Origin: Alphaproteobacteria bacterium
GTDB lineage: Bacteria > Pseudomonadota > Alphaproteobacteria > ATCC43930 > CGMCC-115725
NCBI GenBank assembly: GCA_021325525.1
Contig: JAJPHB010000032.1
Span: 1 to 64,000 of the forward strand
Reading direction: 5' to 3'
Length of the DNA stretch: 64,000 nt
This document shows positions 41,808 through 50,058 of this stretch, in pieces. A program made the translations under genes and the position numbers. The stretch's first letter is position 1. Every line of letters starts with the position of its first letter. Under the pieces are notes generated by a model, which was not told where the DNA came from, did no database searches, and saw only the letters and a list, made by a program, of their open reading frames with translations.

Positions 41808-44038
41808 GGGCCGGTAATGGCGCGGTCGCGATGGCGCTTGCCGTAGCCCGGCGAGAACGCCACGGCGGGCGGGAAGCGGGCAAGGAGAGCGCGCTGGCCG
41901 ACGCAGCGAATCCGGGCCTCGCTCTCCTCGAAGGGGAGGCCGCAATCGCGCACCACGATCGTCGTCTCGCCGATCACGATGTGGCGCCGCACGATGGCGC
42001 CGAAGCCGCGATGCTCGCCGACGAAGCCGTTCTCGTCGAAGCGCAGGCACTGCGCCTTCGCCTCGTCGCCGAGCCAGAAATCGCCGAGGTCGAGCCGCGC
42101 CGGCTCGCGCGCCTCGCAACGGGGCGCGAAATGCGCCGTAACCGAGCGGTAGGCGTTCCGCAGCCGCCGGTCGGCGGTATAGATCGGGCTTCCCGGATCG
42201 GCGATCCAATCGGTACCGTCGATTGCGAGCTCGATCGCGAGCTGGTCGTTGTGGTCGTGCGCGCCGCGCCCGCCATAGCCGAGCGGACCGCAGCGCACCG
42301 CAAGGAAGAGGCGCCGCGAACGGACGATCCAGAGCCCGAAATCCGGAAAGGCCTCGAGCGAGAGACCGCCGCGCAGATCGGGGCCTGTGGCGACGATCTC
42401 GATCTCGCGGCAGGGCTGCGGGTCGGCGCCGATCTCGAGAGCGGCGGGCCGAGCGCTGCGGCGTGCCGCCGCGATGGGCGCCGATCCGGTGTTCTTGCCC
42501 GCAAGCGCTTCGACGAAGGCGGCATCGAGCCAGCCCGTGCCGGCGAAGTCGGCGAGGTCGCGCCGTCGCGTTAGCGCCGCGGCGGCGGCGACAAACGGCC
42601 GGTGGTCGAGAATCTCCTCGTCGAGATAGGCGGCATTCGCCGGCAGCCCGTCATAGCCATCGAGATTGGCGTAGACGATGCGCGCTTCGGCGACGCTGCG
42701 CGTGGTGAAAATGGGATGCAGCTTCAGGAACCGGCCGCTGTCATTGTCGCCGATCTGCGCGACGCGCCCGTTCGGCTTGGTGACGGCGCGGCTGAATTCG
42801 GCCATGGCGGCGATGCGGGCCAGGTGATCGCGATCGGGGAAGCGGCGCTCGGGTTGGAGGCGCCGGCGCGGGCGCGTGCGCAGCAAGCCAGGATCGGCGC
42901 CGCGCAATGCCGCGAGGCGACCCTCGGGAAGACCAAGCATCAGCGCCGTCGCGAACACCACCATCTCGGCAGCGAGGCGGTGATAGCTCGTCGAGCCCTC
43001 GAATGTCGCGCCATCGGCGCCGAATTGATGCGTGGTCTCGATGCAGAGCTCCTGCGCGGCGAAGGCGAGCCAGGCGTCGGTCTCGGGGCTCTCCGGCAGG
43101 GCGGCCGCGATGAAGGCGAGGCCGCAGATATCGGCGAGGTAATGATTGCCGCGGCCCTCGGGGTAGAGTTCGAGATGAGCGAGAATATGGCTCGCATGAT
43201 CGGCAAGGCTCGCGCTCAGCATCGCCGTGAAGGGCGCATCGAAGGCGGCGCCGAACAGACGAAAGAGATCGTAGGCGGCGACCCAATTGGCGGCGCGAAT
43301 GGCGACGTCCATGGTGCAGCGCCAGTTGATGCCGAAGCGCGGCGGATTGGTCGCGATAAAGTCGAGCACCACGTTGCGGAACTCGGCGCGATAGCGTTCG
43401 GCCGGCTCCAGCCCCGGCTCGTCCGCAGCCGCGAGCGCATAGGCCCAGGCGAGGGTCGACAGGTGCTGCATCCGCGCCAGCTCCCAGGGCAGCTTGACAT
43501 CGACGCCGGGCAGGTGGCCGATGGGCAAATCGGCCGACCACGCGCTGTCGCTCCAGCGAAACCCCGACTTCACGTCGCGCTGCCAATCAATTGGCTGATA
43601 GCCGGGATCGACGAGGCGCCAGACGCGCCGGCTGTCGGCAAGAGCCGCGGCCGGCATTCTGCCGCAGAGCCACGCGCCGTCCGGATCGGCCGATACCGGC
43701 GAGGCGGCGTCATAGCGGATGCCATCGAGGCCGCGGCAGGGGGCGCCATGCGCGACCGTGACCCAGCCCGAGCCGAGGAGATCGAAGATGTGGCGGCAAT
43801 AGAGCGCCGCGGCAGGCGCAATCCATGAGCTGGCGGCCCGTACCGTCTCGAAGGGGATGGCCGAGCGGAGAAGAGGCCGCAGCGTGCCGGCCGTTCCGAT
43901 ATCGCCGTAGGTGCTGCGACGCTGATCGAGAAACCGCTTCGCCGCCGCGCGCGGCCGCCGCTCGATGACGCCGAGCGCGCGTCGGGCGACGGCGCTCGGC
44001 GGGAGTCGCCGCAGCAGGGCGAAGCGCCGGTCCATCAT
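41804..44038 (-). CDS. heparinase II/III-family polysaccharide lyase
   Basis: The 744-aa protein has an alpha-toroid domain (about 90-400; NWRCTMDVAIRAANWV, RGNHYLADICGLAF, FEGSTSYHRLA). A beta-sheet domain follows with the catalytic-region motif GGRGAHDHNDQLAIEL and DWIADPGSPIY. These are the hallmark motifs of heparinase/alginate-lyase proteins found in exopolysaccharide loci, which trim or depolymerise uronate-containing chains. No clear signal peptide is visible at the N-terminus (MMDRRFALLRRLPP), unusual if it acts in the periplasm. It is coupled to both neighbours. Confidence 0.86.
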   Translation of the reverse strand: MMDRRFALLRRLPPSAVARRALGVIERRPRAAAKRFLDQRRSTYGDIGTAGTLRPLLRSAIPFETVRAASSWIAPAAALYCRHIFDLLGSGWVTVAHGAPCRGLDGIRYDAASPVSADPDGAWLCGRMPAAALADSRRVWRLVDPGYQPIDWQRDVKSGFRWSDSAWSADLPIGHLPGVDVKLPWELARMQHLSTLAWAYALAAADEPGLEPAERYRAEFRNVVLDFIATNPPRFGINWRCTMDVAIRAANWVAAYDLFRLFGAAFDAPFTAMLSASLADHASHILAHLELYPEGRGNHYLADICGLAFIAAALPESPETDAWLAFAAQELCIETTHQFGADGATFEGSTSYHRLAAEMVVFATALMLGLPEGRLAALRGADPGLLRTRPRRRLQPERRFPDRDHLARIAAMAEFSRAVTKPNGRVAQIGDNDSGRFLKLHPIFTTRSVAEARIVYANLDGYDGLPANAAYLDEEILDHRPFVAAAAALTRRRDLADFAGTGWLDAAFVEALAGKNTGSAPIAAARRSARPAALEIGADPQPCREIEIVATGPDLRGGLSLEAFPDFGLWIVRSRRLFLAVRCGPLGYGGRGAHDHNDQLAIELAIDGTDWIADPGSPIYTADRRLRNAYRSVTAHFAPRCEAREPARLDLGDFWLGDEAKAQCLRFDENGFVGEHRGFGAIVRRHIVIGETTIVVRDCGLPFEESEARIRCVGQRALLARFPPAVAFSPGYGKRHRDRAITGP

Positions 44039-44039
44039 G

Positions 44040-44855
44040 CTAGCGCAGCCCCCAGCGCCGCTCGTTGAGACGCTTGCGCCAGCGGGCCCAGGCGCTGCGC
44101 CGCCATCGCGCGGCTCTCGGTGGCCGGACCGGGCGCAGCTCGAACATCCAATCGCTGGCGCACCAGGCCGGCAGCCTGTCCGCGATCCCGGCGTTCAACG
44201 CGGCGAGGCGCGGCTGCCGCAACAGGCTGTCGGCAAGATAGCCGCAGAGAACCGTGCGCGGCCGATAGCGCTCGACGGCGAAGCCGAGATCGGCGAAGAG
44301 CCGTCCGAGTTCGCCGAAGGCGAAAAAATTGATATGCGGGCTGACGGCAAGCGTCGTCGGCGCCGCATTGAGTCCGCTGTCTTGGCGCCTTTTGAGCCGG
44401 CGGAGCCTCGCTTGAACGCCGGAGAGGTTGAGCAGGGCTTCGATGAGCGCCAGCCATTCGAAGCCGCCATATCCGTTCGGGACAGTAAGAAGCAGCGGCG
44501 CTCGCTCATCGAGACGGGCGCGCAAGGCGAGGAGGAAATCCGGAGGGTCGGGGACGTGCTCCAGCACCTCCGAGGCGATGACGAGATCGAAGCGCTCCTC
44601 CGCCGCGAGCGCCGCAGGCGCGAGAAAGCGGATGTTGCGCGCGCGGACATGCTCGCGAGCCCAGGCGAGCGAGTCCGGGTCTTCGTCGATCGCGGTGATC
44701 TCGATCGCGGGGAACCGCGCGGCCAGCGGTGCCGTGAGCTGGGTCCCGGCGCCGCAGCCGACATCGAGAACGCGCCGCGGCGAGCGCGCCTCGATGGCAG
44801 CGCAGATGAAGTCCAGCCGTTTGGCGCGCCCATAGGAATCCTCAGGCAGCGACAT
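44040..44855 (-). CDS. class I SAM-dependent methyltransferase
   Basis: The 271-aa protein has motif I VLDVGCGAGTQLTAPL, motif II around ITAIDEDPDSLAWAREH and VIASEVLEHVPDP. The start MSLPEDSYGRAKRLDFI overlaps the next amidotransferase stop by 14 bp. The C-terminal third is very Arg/Trp rich (RPPRAARWRRSAWARWRKR). It is likely a glycan or lipid-carrier methyltransferase. The acceptor is unknown. Confidence 0.82.
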   Translation of the reverse strand: MSLPEDSYGRAKRLDFICAAIEARSPRRVLDVGCGAGTQLTAPLAARFPAIEITAIDEDPDSLAWAREHVRARNIRFLAPAALAAEERFDLVIASEVLEHVPDPPDFLLALRARLDERAPLLLTVPNGYGGFEWLALIEALLNLSGVQARLRRLKRRQDSGLNAAPTTLAVSPHINFFAFGELGRLFADLGFAVERYRPRTVLCGYLADSLLRQPRLAALNAGIADRLPAWCASDWMFELRPVRPPRAARWRRSAWARWRKRLNERRWGLR

Positions 44856-46743
44856 ACGATTCCCACCACAGCGCGAAATTGAGGAGATACCAGCTCTGGG
44901 CGCCGCGGCCCTCGCCGAGCAGTGCCTCCACCTCGGCACGGTCGAGGAAATCGGTATCGCGGCAGAAGCGGTCGAGCGTCGCCCGCGTCTCCTGGCCGAG
45001 CTTGCCGTAGAACCATTCGCGCACCGGCACGCCGAAGCCTTGCTTCGGACGGTTGAGGATCTTCGGCGGCAGCAGCGACGCGACGGCGCGCTTCAGGAGA
45101 TATTTCAGCTCGCCATTGCGGGTCTTCGCGGCGCTCGGCACGCCGAGCGCGAAGGCGACGATCTCGTGGTCGAGATAGGGCACCCGCGCCTCGAGTCCGA
45201 CCGCCATGGTCATTTTGTCGACGCGCATCAACAAAAGCTCGGGAAGCCGCAAATTGAGATCGAGATAGGTCATCCAGTTGAGCATCGACGGCTCCGCGGC
45301 GCGCTCATGGAAGCGCCGATGGAGCGGCGCCAGCACGTCCCACGAGCTCAGCTCCTGGAATTCGCGGCGCAGGCGCGGCGAGAGAAGGCGCCGCTTCATC
45401 GTCTCGCCGAAGGCCTCGGCGCCGCCCCAGAAGATCGACTGGCCGGCGGCGGCGCGGCGCAGCAGCTCGGTGTAGCTGCGCGCGCCATGGCCGACGCCTT
45501 CGAGAATGCCGACTCCCATCCGCTTCAGCCCGGCCGGGACCGGCAGCGCGTTGAGGCGCTGCAAACGGTCTACTGTCTTCCAGCCTGGATATCCCCAAAA
45601 GAGCTCATCGGCGCCTTCGCCCACCTGACAGGCTTTGACGCCGTTCTCGCGCGCGAGCTTCGCCACGAAATGCACGGGTACGCAGACCGGGTCGGCGATC
45701 GGTTCGTCCTGAAGCTCGACGAGGCGCGGCAGGAAATCGAGAAGGTCGGCCTGCGTGAGGCGCAGCTCGTGATGCTCGGCGCCGACGCTCTCCGCCATCA
45801 GGCGGGCGAAGGGCAGCTCGTCGGCGACGCTCGTATGCGCGCCCGCATAGCCGATCGAGAAGGAGCGGACGGGCCCACTCTCGCCCTCGGCGAAAAGGCG
45901 GAGATTCGTCGACGAGTCGATGCCGCCGGAAAGAAACACGCCTTGCCCGACATCGGCGACCTTGTGATAGCGGATGGACTCGCGCAGGAGCGCAAGAAGC
46001 CGCTCCGCCAGCGCTGCATCCGTCTCCTCGGTCGCGGCCTGCGCTTCGTCGAGCGGATCCCACCAACGCTCCTCGCGCATCGCCCCGTCGGCCGAGATGC
46101 GCAGCCAATGCGCCGCCGGCAGCTTGCGGACGCCTTTGAAGAGCGTGCGCGGCGCCGGCGCCGTCAAAAAGGAAAGGAAGTGGAAGAACGCTTCCTCATC
46201 GACGGCGCGCGGCAGACTCGGATCGCGCAGCAGAGCCTTGATCTCCGAAGCGAAGGCGATCCCGTGCTCGCCCGGCGCGTAATAGAGCGGCTTGATGCCG
46301 AGGCGGTCGCGCACCAGCCAGAGCTGGCGCTCTGCCACATCCCACAGCGCGAAGGCGAACATGCCGCGAAAACGGTGAAGGCAGGCGATGCCCCATTCGG
46401 CGAAGGCGTTGAGGATGACTTCGGTGTCGCAGTGATCGGTCCGCCATTGCGTATGCCCGCGCGCCTCGAGCTCACGGCGGATCTCGCGGTGATTGTAGAT
46501 TTCGCCATTGTAGACGATCCGGAATCGGCCATCGCGGCTCGCCATCGGCTGGGCGGCCGCGGCGGAAAGATCGATGATGGCGAGGCGCCGGTGCGCGAGG
46601 CCGATCCGCCCATCCTCGGCGAGCCATAACCCTTCGCCATCGGGACCGCGATGCGCGACCGCCTCGCCCATGTCAAGGAGGAGGCGCGAATCGACCGGCT
46701 GACGGTCCGGCACGAAGGAAAGGATCCCGGCGAGGCCGCACAT
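44842..46743 (-). CDS. asnB: asparagine-synthase-like glutamine amidotransferase, copy 2
   Basis: The 633-aa enzyme starts MCGLAGILSF with nucleophile Cys2 and has AHRGPDGEG, YNGEIYNHREI and PP-loop FLSGGIDSSTNLRLF. The VGEGADELFWGYPGW segment is the acceptor/ATP site region. Sequence divergence from the two other copies suggests separate acceptors. The methyltransferase stop follows overlapping the 3' end; the upstream methyltransferase stop abuts its start. Confidence 0.9.
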   Translation of the reverse strand: MCGLAGILSFVPDRQPVDSRLLLDMGEAVAHRGPDGEGLWLAEDGRIGLAHRRLAIIDLSAAAAQPMASRDGRFRIVYNGEIYNHREIRRELEARGHTQWRTDHCDTEVILNAFAEWGIACLHRFRGMFAFALWDVAERQLWLVRDRLGIKPLYYAPGEHGIAFASEIKALLRDPSLPRAVDEEAFFHFLSFLTAPAPRTLFKGVRKLPAAHWLRISADGAMREERWWDPLDEAQAATEETDAALAERLLALLRESIRYHKVADVGQGVFLSGGIDSSTNLRLFAEGESGPVRSFSIGYAGAHTSVADELPFARLMAESVGAEHHELRLTQADLLDFLPRLVELQDEPIADPVCVPVHFVAKLARENGVKACQVGEGADELFWGYPGWKTVDRLQRLNALPVPAGLKRMGVGILEGVGHGARSYTELLRRAAAGQSIFWGGAEAFGETMKRRLLSPRLRREFQELSSWDVLAPLHRRFHERAAEPSMLNWMTYLDLNLRLPELLLMRVDKMTMAVGLEARVPYLDHEIVAFALGVPSAAKTRNGELKYLLKRAVASLLPPKILNRPKQGFGVPVREWFYGKLGQETRATLDRFCRDTDFLDRAEVEALLGEGRGAQSWYLLNFALWWESYVAA

Positions 46744-47511
46744 CTATTTCATCGCACGGATGGTGATGAACATGCCCCAGCGCTGCGGCATCCAGGCGGC
46801 GATTGCCGGCGGCCAGTGCTGGAGGTCGTAGGGCGTCATATATGTGGCGAGCGAGCGCCGGCGGAAGGCGGCGAAGAGCCGATCGACCTCGCGCAGCGTA
46901 TAAGCCTTGGTGCCTACGCTTTCGAAATGGTGCCACAGAATGTCGGCGAAGCTCCGCCACGGCTTACCGGCAAGGAGCCCGTGCTTCAGCCATTCGGCGA
47001 AGACCGAGAGCGAGCGGCGATTGTAGAGCATGCCAAGGAAGAGTCCGCCGGGCCTGAGCACGCGGTGGATCTCGGCGATAATGCGGTCGGGGTTCTCCGA
47101 ATGGTGGATCACGCCCCACGACCAAACGAGATCGAAGCTGCCATCGGCGAAAGGCAGCGCCTCGGCGTCGATGCGCCGGAGCTCCGAGGAAAAGCCGTGC
47201 AGCGCCAGATGCGCGCGCGTCGTCTCGATCGCCGCCTGCGTCAGGTCGACGCCGTGACAGAAGCAGCCGGCGCGCGCCCATTGCAGATGATCGGTGCCGG
47301 CGCCGACGCCGATCTCGAGGAGACGCTTGCCGCGATGGCGCGTGAATTGCGCAACGGCGTGGATGAACGGCTCATTGGCGTAGCGATTGTCCTCGACGCG
47401 CTGGAACCAGGCAGGAGAGCGCGGCTCGGCGGCGCCGGTAATGCGCCAATCGGTGCCGACCGGGCCGCGCTCCCAGAAGGCGCGGACCTTATCGTTGAGC
47501 GGCTCAGGCAT
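46744..47511 (-). CDS. class I SAM-dependent methyltransferase
   Basis: The 255-aa protein has motif I LLEIGVGAGTDHLQWA, the acidic residue in CHGVDLTQAAIE and VWSWGVIHHSENPDR, followed by HRVLRPGGLFLGMLYN. This is the methyltransf_11 pattern. The start MPEPLNDKVRAFW gives an 8-bp overlap with the glycosyltransferase upstream. The role is probably modification of a sugar in the locus. Confidence 0.82.
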   Translation of the reverse strand: MPEPLNDKVRAFWERGPVGTDWRITGAAEPRSPAWFQRVEDNRYANEPFIHAVAQFTRHRGKRLLEIGVGAGTDHLQWARAGCFCHGVDLTQAAIETTRAHLALHGFSSELRRIDAEALPFADGSFDLVWSWGVIHHSENPDRIIAEIHRVLRPGGLFLGMLYNRRSLSVFAEWLKHGLLAGKPWRSFADILWHHFESVGTKAYTLREVDRLFAAFRRRSLATYMTPYDLQHWPPAIAAWMPQRWGMFITIRAMK

Positions 47512-48817
47512 GAGAGACCTGCCGTCTCGCGCCGGCGAGCGTCGCCTGGAAGCGCGGCCGGATGGTCGCGGCATCGTGCCGCGCGGCAGCGCTCCGCTGC
47601 GCCGCCGAGAGTTGGCGGCGCAGCGTCATGTCGCTGGCCAGACGCCGGATCGCCGCGCCGAGCGCCGCCGGGTCGCGACGGTCGACGACATGCGCCCAGC
47701 CGCCGGCGCGCGCATAAGCGATCTGCGCCGTCTCGGGCGGGCCATAGGCCAGCACCGGCGTGCCGCTGACGAGATAGGCGGGCACCTTGGTCGGCATCGA
47801 GAGGCGGATGTAGCGCTGCGAATGCGCATCGAAGTTCACCGGCAGCAGCAGGATATCGGCGGCAGCGAGGGTGCGGAAATAGTCCTCGTCCGCGGCGATC
47901 GTGTCATGAATGCGGACGGCGCCGCCGCACTCGAGGCGATGGCGCAGCGGCGCCGTTTGCGACAAGGGGCTGTGGATGTCGAGGGTGATCGCCAAACCCT
48001 CGCCCGCGAGCGCGGCGACGACGGCGCAGCAATCGGCAAGGCTCGCCGCCTGCGCGAAGCCGAGGACCGATCCCGTATAGAGCAGGCGGATCGGCGTTCC
48101 GACAGCAAGATCGCGCTTGGCGAAGGCGCGCCACCGCGCGACGTCGACCGCATTCTGAAACGGCGTGAAGGAGCGGCCCCAACGCCGCGCATAATCCTCG
48201 CACATCGCCTCGCAAATGCCGAGACGCACCTCGGCCGCGGCGACCAGCCGCGCGACCAGCCTCTGCATCTGACGGCGCTGCAAGGGCGAGAGAAACCCGC
48301 CGCGATGGATCGCCGCTTGCCAATCGTCCATGAAATGAAGGGCAAGCGGCAAGGCGAAGTCCCGGCGAACGGCCTCGATGAGCTCCATGAGTCCGATCCC
48401 ACCCAGAATTGTGTAGATGAGGTCGGGACGATACTCGGCAATCCAGGAACGAAGCCGCGGAGAGAGATGGCCGCGTTCCGGCAGCCCGTCGCCGAAGACG
48501 ATCGATTTGAGGCGGTGTCGGAGGCGGGGATTTGCCGCGCCGGAGCCGAGCGCCGCAGCGCTCGACGCTGCGGGGCCGCGCAGGCGGCGAAGCAGGAGCC
48601 AGGTCGCGATCTCCGCCTCGCCCAGCCGGTAGTAGCGCTCGCAGATATCGGTGGTGACCGGCGTTGGATCACTGTGCACCGTCGCGATGCGGTCTTTCGG
48701 CCAGCCCCGAAACAAGTTGCTGAATGTGATGCCGCCGCCGCTCGTGCGATTGAACGCCGCCGGGGTGATGAAGAGAAGGCGCGGGAACGACCCGCGAAAA
48801 GGGGCGCTGTCGGGCAT
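47504..48817 (-). CDS. glycosyltransferase (GT-B, family 4-like)
   Basis: The 437-aa protein opens with FPRLLFITPAAFNRTSGGGIT (a glycine-rich first loop) and has ALHFMDDWQAAI. Its C-terminal half has RLLYTGSVLGFAQ, ADILLLPVNFD and MPTKVPAYLVSGTPVLAYG, the usual GT-B donor site layout with KVPEYL-like motif. ATG 48817 overlaps the upstream stop by one base (TGATG). Confidence 0.82.
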   Translation of the reverse strand: MPDSAPFRGSFPRLLFITPAAFNRTSGGGITFSNLFRGWPKDRIATVHSDPTPVTTDICERYYRLGEAEIATWLLLRRLRGPAASSAAALGSGAANPRLRHRLKSIVFGDGLPERGHLSPRLRSWIAEYRPDLIYTILGGIGLMELIEAVRRDFALPLALHFMDDWQAAIHRGGFLSPLQRRQMQRLVARLVAAAEVRLGICEAMCEDYARRWGRSFTPFQNAVDVARWRAFAKRDLAVGTPIRLLYTGSVLGFAQAASLADCCAVVAALAGEGLAITLDIHSPLSQTAPLRHRLECGGAVRIHDTIAADEDYFRTLAAADILLLPVNFDAHSQRYIRLSMPTKVPAYLVSGTPVLAYGPPETAQIAYARAGGWAHVVDRRDPAALGAAIRRLASDMTLRRQLSAAQRSAAARHDAATIRPRFQATLAGARRQVSHA

Positions 48818-50058
48818 CACGCCGCCGCCCGCGCGGCACGAAGCCGCTCGTAAAGGGCCAAGAACTCGCTGGCTTCGCGGTCCGCGCTGAAGGTGGTTCG
48901 CGTGAGTGCGATGCCGGCTGCCGAGAGCCGCGCGCGCTCCTCGGTGTCGGCGAGGAGATGGCGGATGCCGTCGGCGAGGGCGGCGTCGTCGCCGGGCGGC
49001 GCAAGCCAGCCGGTCTCGCGATGCCGCACCGCCTCGCCGATGCCGCCGGTGGCGAAGGCGACGACCGGAGTGCCGCACGCCATGGCTTCGAGAATGGCGT
49101 TCGGCAAATTCTCGACGCTTGCCGGTGCAAGCGCGAGGTCGGCGGCGGTATAAGCGGCCGCGAGGAGCCGCTCGTCGCGGATGAAGCCGAGGCGAAAGAC
49201 GGGGTGGGGAATGCGGCCTTGCCAGCGCTCGCCGCCGCCGCCGAGCAGGAGGACCGCGAGATCCTGCCGCGGCGGAATGCGTTGCAGCGCCGCGACGGCC
49301 GCGCCGCTGCCCTTGCGCGCATCGTCATCGACGCTGTGCGCGGCGAAGAGGATGAGCTGCTGCTCCTTCGGCAAATCCAGGATCTCGCGCGCCGCCAGCC
49401 TCGGAATGGGGCGGTATACGGCCGTGTCGACCGCCGTCGCGATATGGTGGACGGCGCAGCCGGCGAAGAGGGGACTCTGCCGGGCCAGATCCTCGATCCA
49501 ACGCGAAGGCGCGACGATGGTCGGCCGCGCCATGGCGTAGAGGCGCCGTTTCCGCCGCCACAGGAGAGCGCTCGTGTCGAAGGCGAGCGGCGGATAGCTG
49601 GCGAGATCGGGGCAGCGGCCGCAACCAGCCTGCCAGCGCTCGCAGGGTCCCGCATAGGCGCAGTGACCGGTCATCGCCCACATGTCGGAGAGGCGCCAGA
49701 CGATGGCTGCCCGGCGCGCCAAGGCCGGCAGCAGCCCGAGGCTTAGATACCCGCCGTGCAGGTTGTAGAGCTGGACGATGTCGGCCTCGGCGACCCAAGG
49801 ATGGCGCCGCACGCGCCGGCCCGATGGATACCAGACATATTGCAGCCCGACCCGCCGCGTCGCTTCCTCGGCGAGGCGATCGAGAATGCGGCGCATCCCG
49901 CCGCCATGGACAGTGGCCGCATCCGCGTCCTCGCTCGCGCGGGTGCCGACCAGCATGCGCGAGACATGGCCGCGTCGGCGCAGGCTCTGATGCAGCCGCC
50001 GCGCCGAACGCGCCGAGCCCCCTTCGCTGTCCGAGGTCGAGAAATGCAGGATCTTCAC
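48817..50058 (-). CDS. glycosyltransferase family 4 (WcaC-like)
   Basis: The 413-aa protein has MKILHFSTSDSEGGSARSARRLH, a Cys-containing SDMWAMTGHCAYAGPCERW segment typical of WcaC-like transferases, and the C-terminal NLPNAILEAMACGTPVVAFATGGI donor site. The four cysteines (HCAY.GPCERW.AGCGRCPD) could bind metal. It is coupled to the amidotransferase upstream (50055-50058). Confidence 0.88.
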   Translation of the reverse strand: MKILHFSTSDSEGGSARSARRLHQSLRRRGHVSRMLVGTRASEDADAATVHGGGMRRILDRLAEEATRRVGLQYVWYPSGRRVRRHPWVAEADIVQLYNLHGGYLSLGLLPALARRAAIVWRLSDMWAMTGHCAYAGPCERWQAGCGRCPDLASYPPLAFDTSALLWRRKRRLYAMARPTIVAPSRWIEDLARQSPLFAGCAVHHIATAVDTAVYRPIPRLAAREILDLPKEQQLILFAAHSVDDDARKGSGAAVAALQRIPPRQDLAVLLLGGGGERWQGRIPHPVFRLGFIRDERLLAAAYTAADLALAPASVENLPNAILEAMACGTPVVAFATGGIGEAVRHRETGWLAPPGDDAALADGIRHLLADTEERARLSAAGIALTRTTFSADREASEFLALYERLRAARAAA

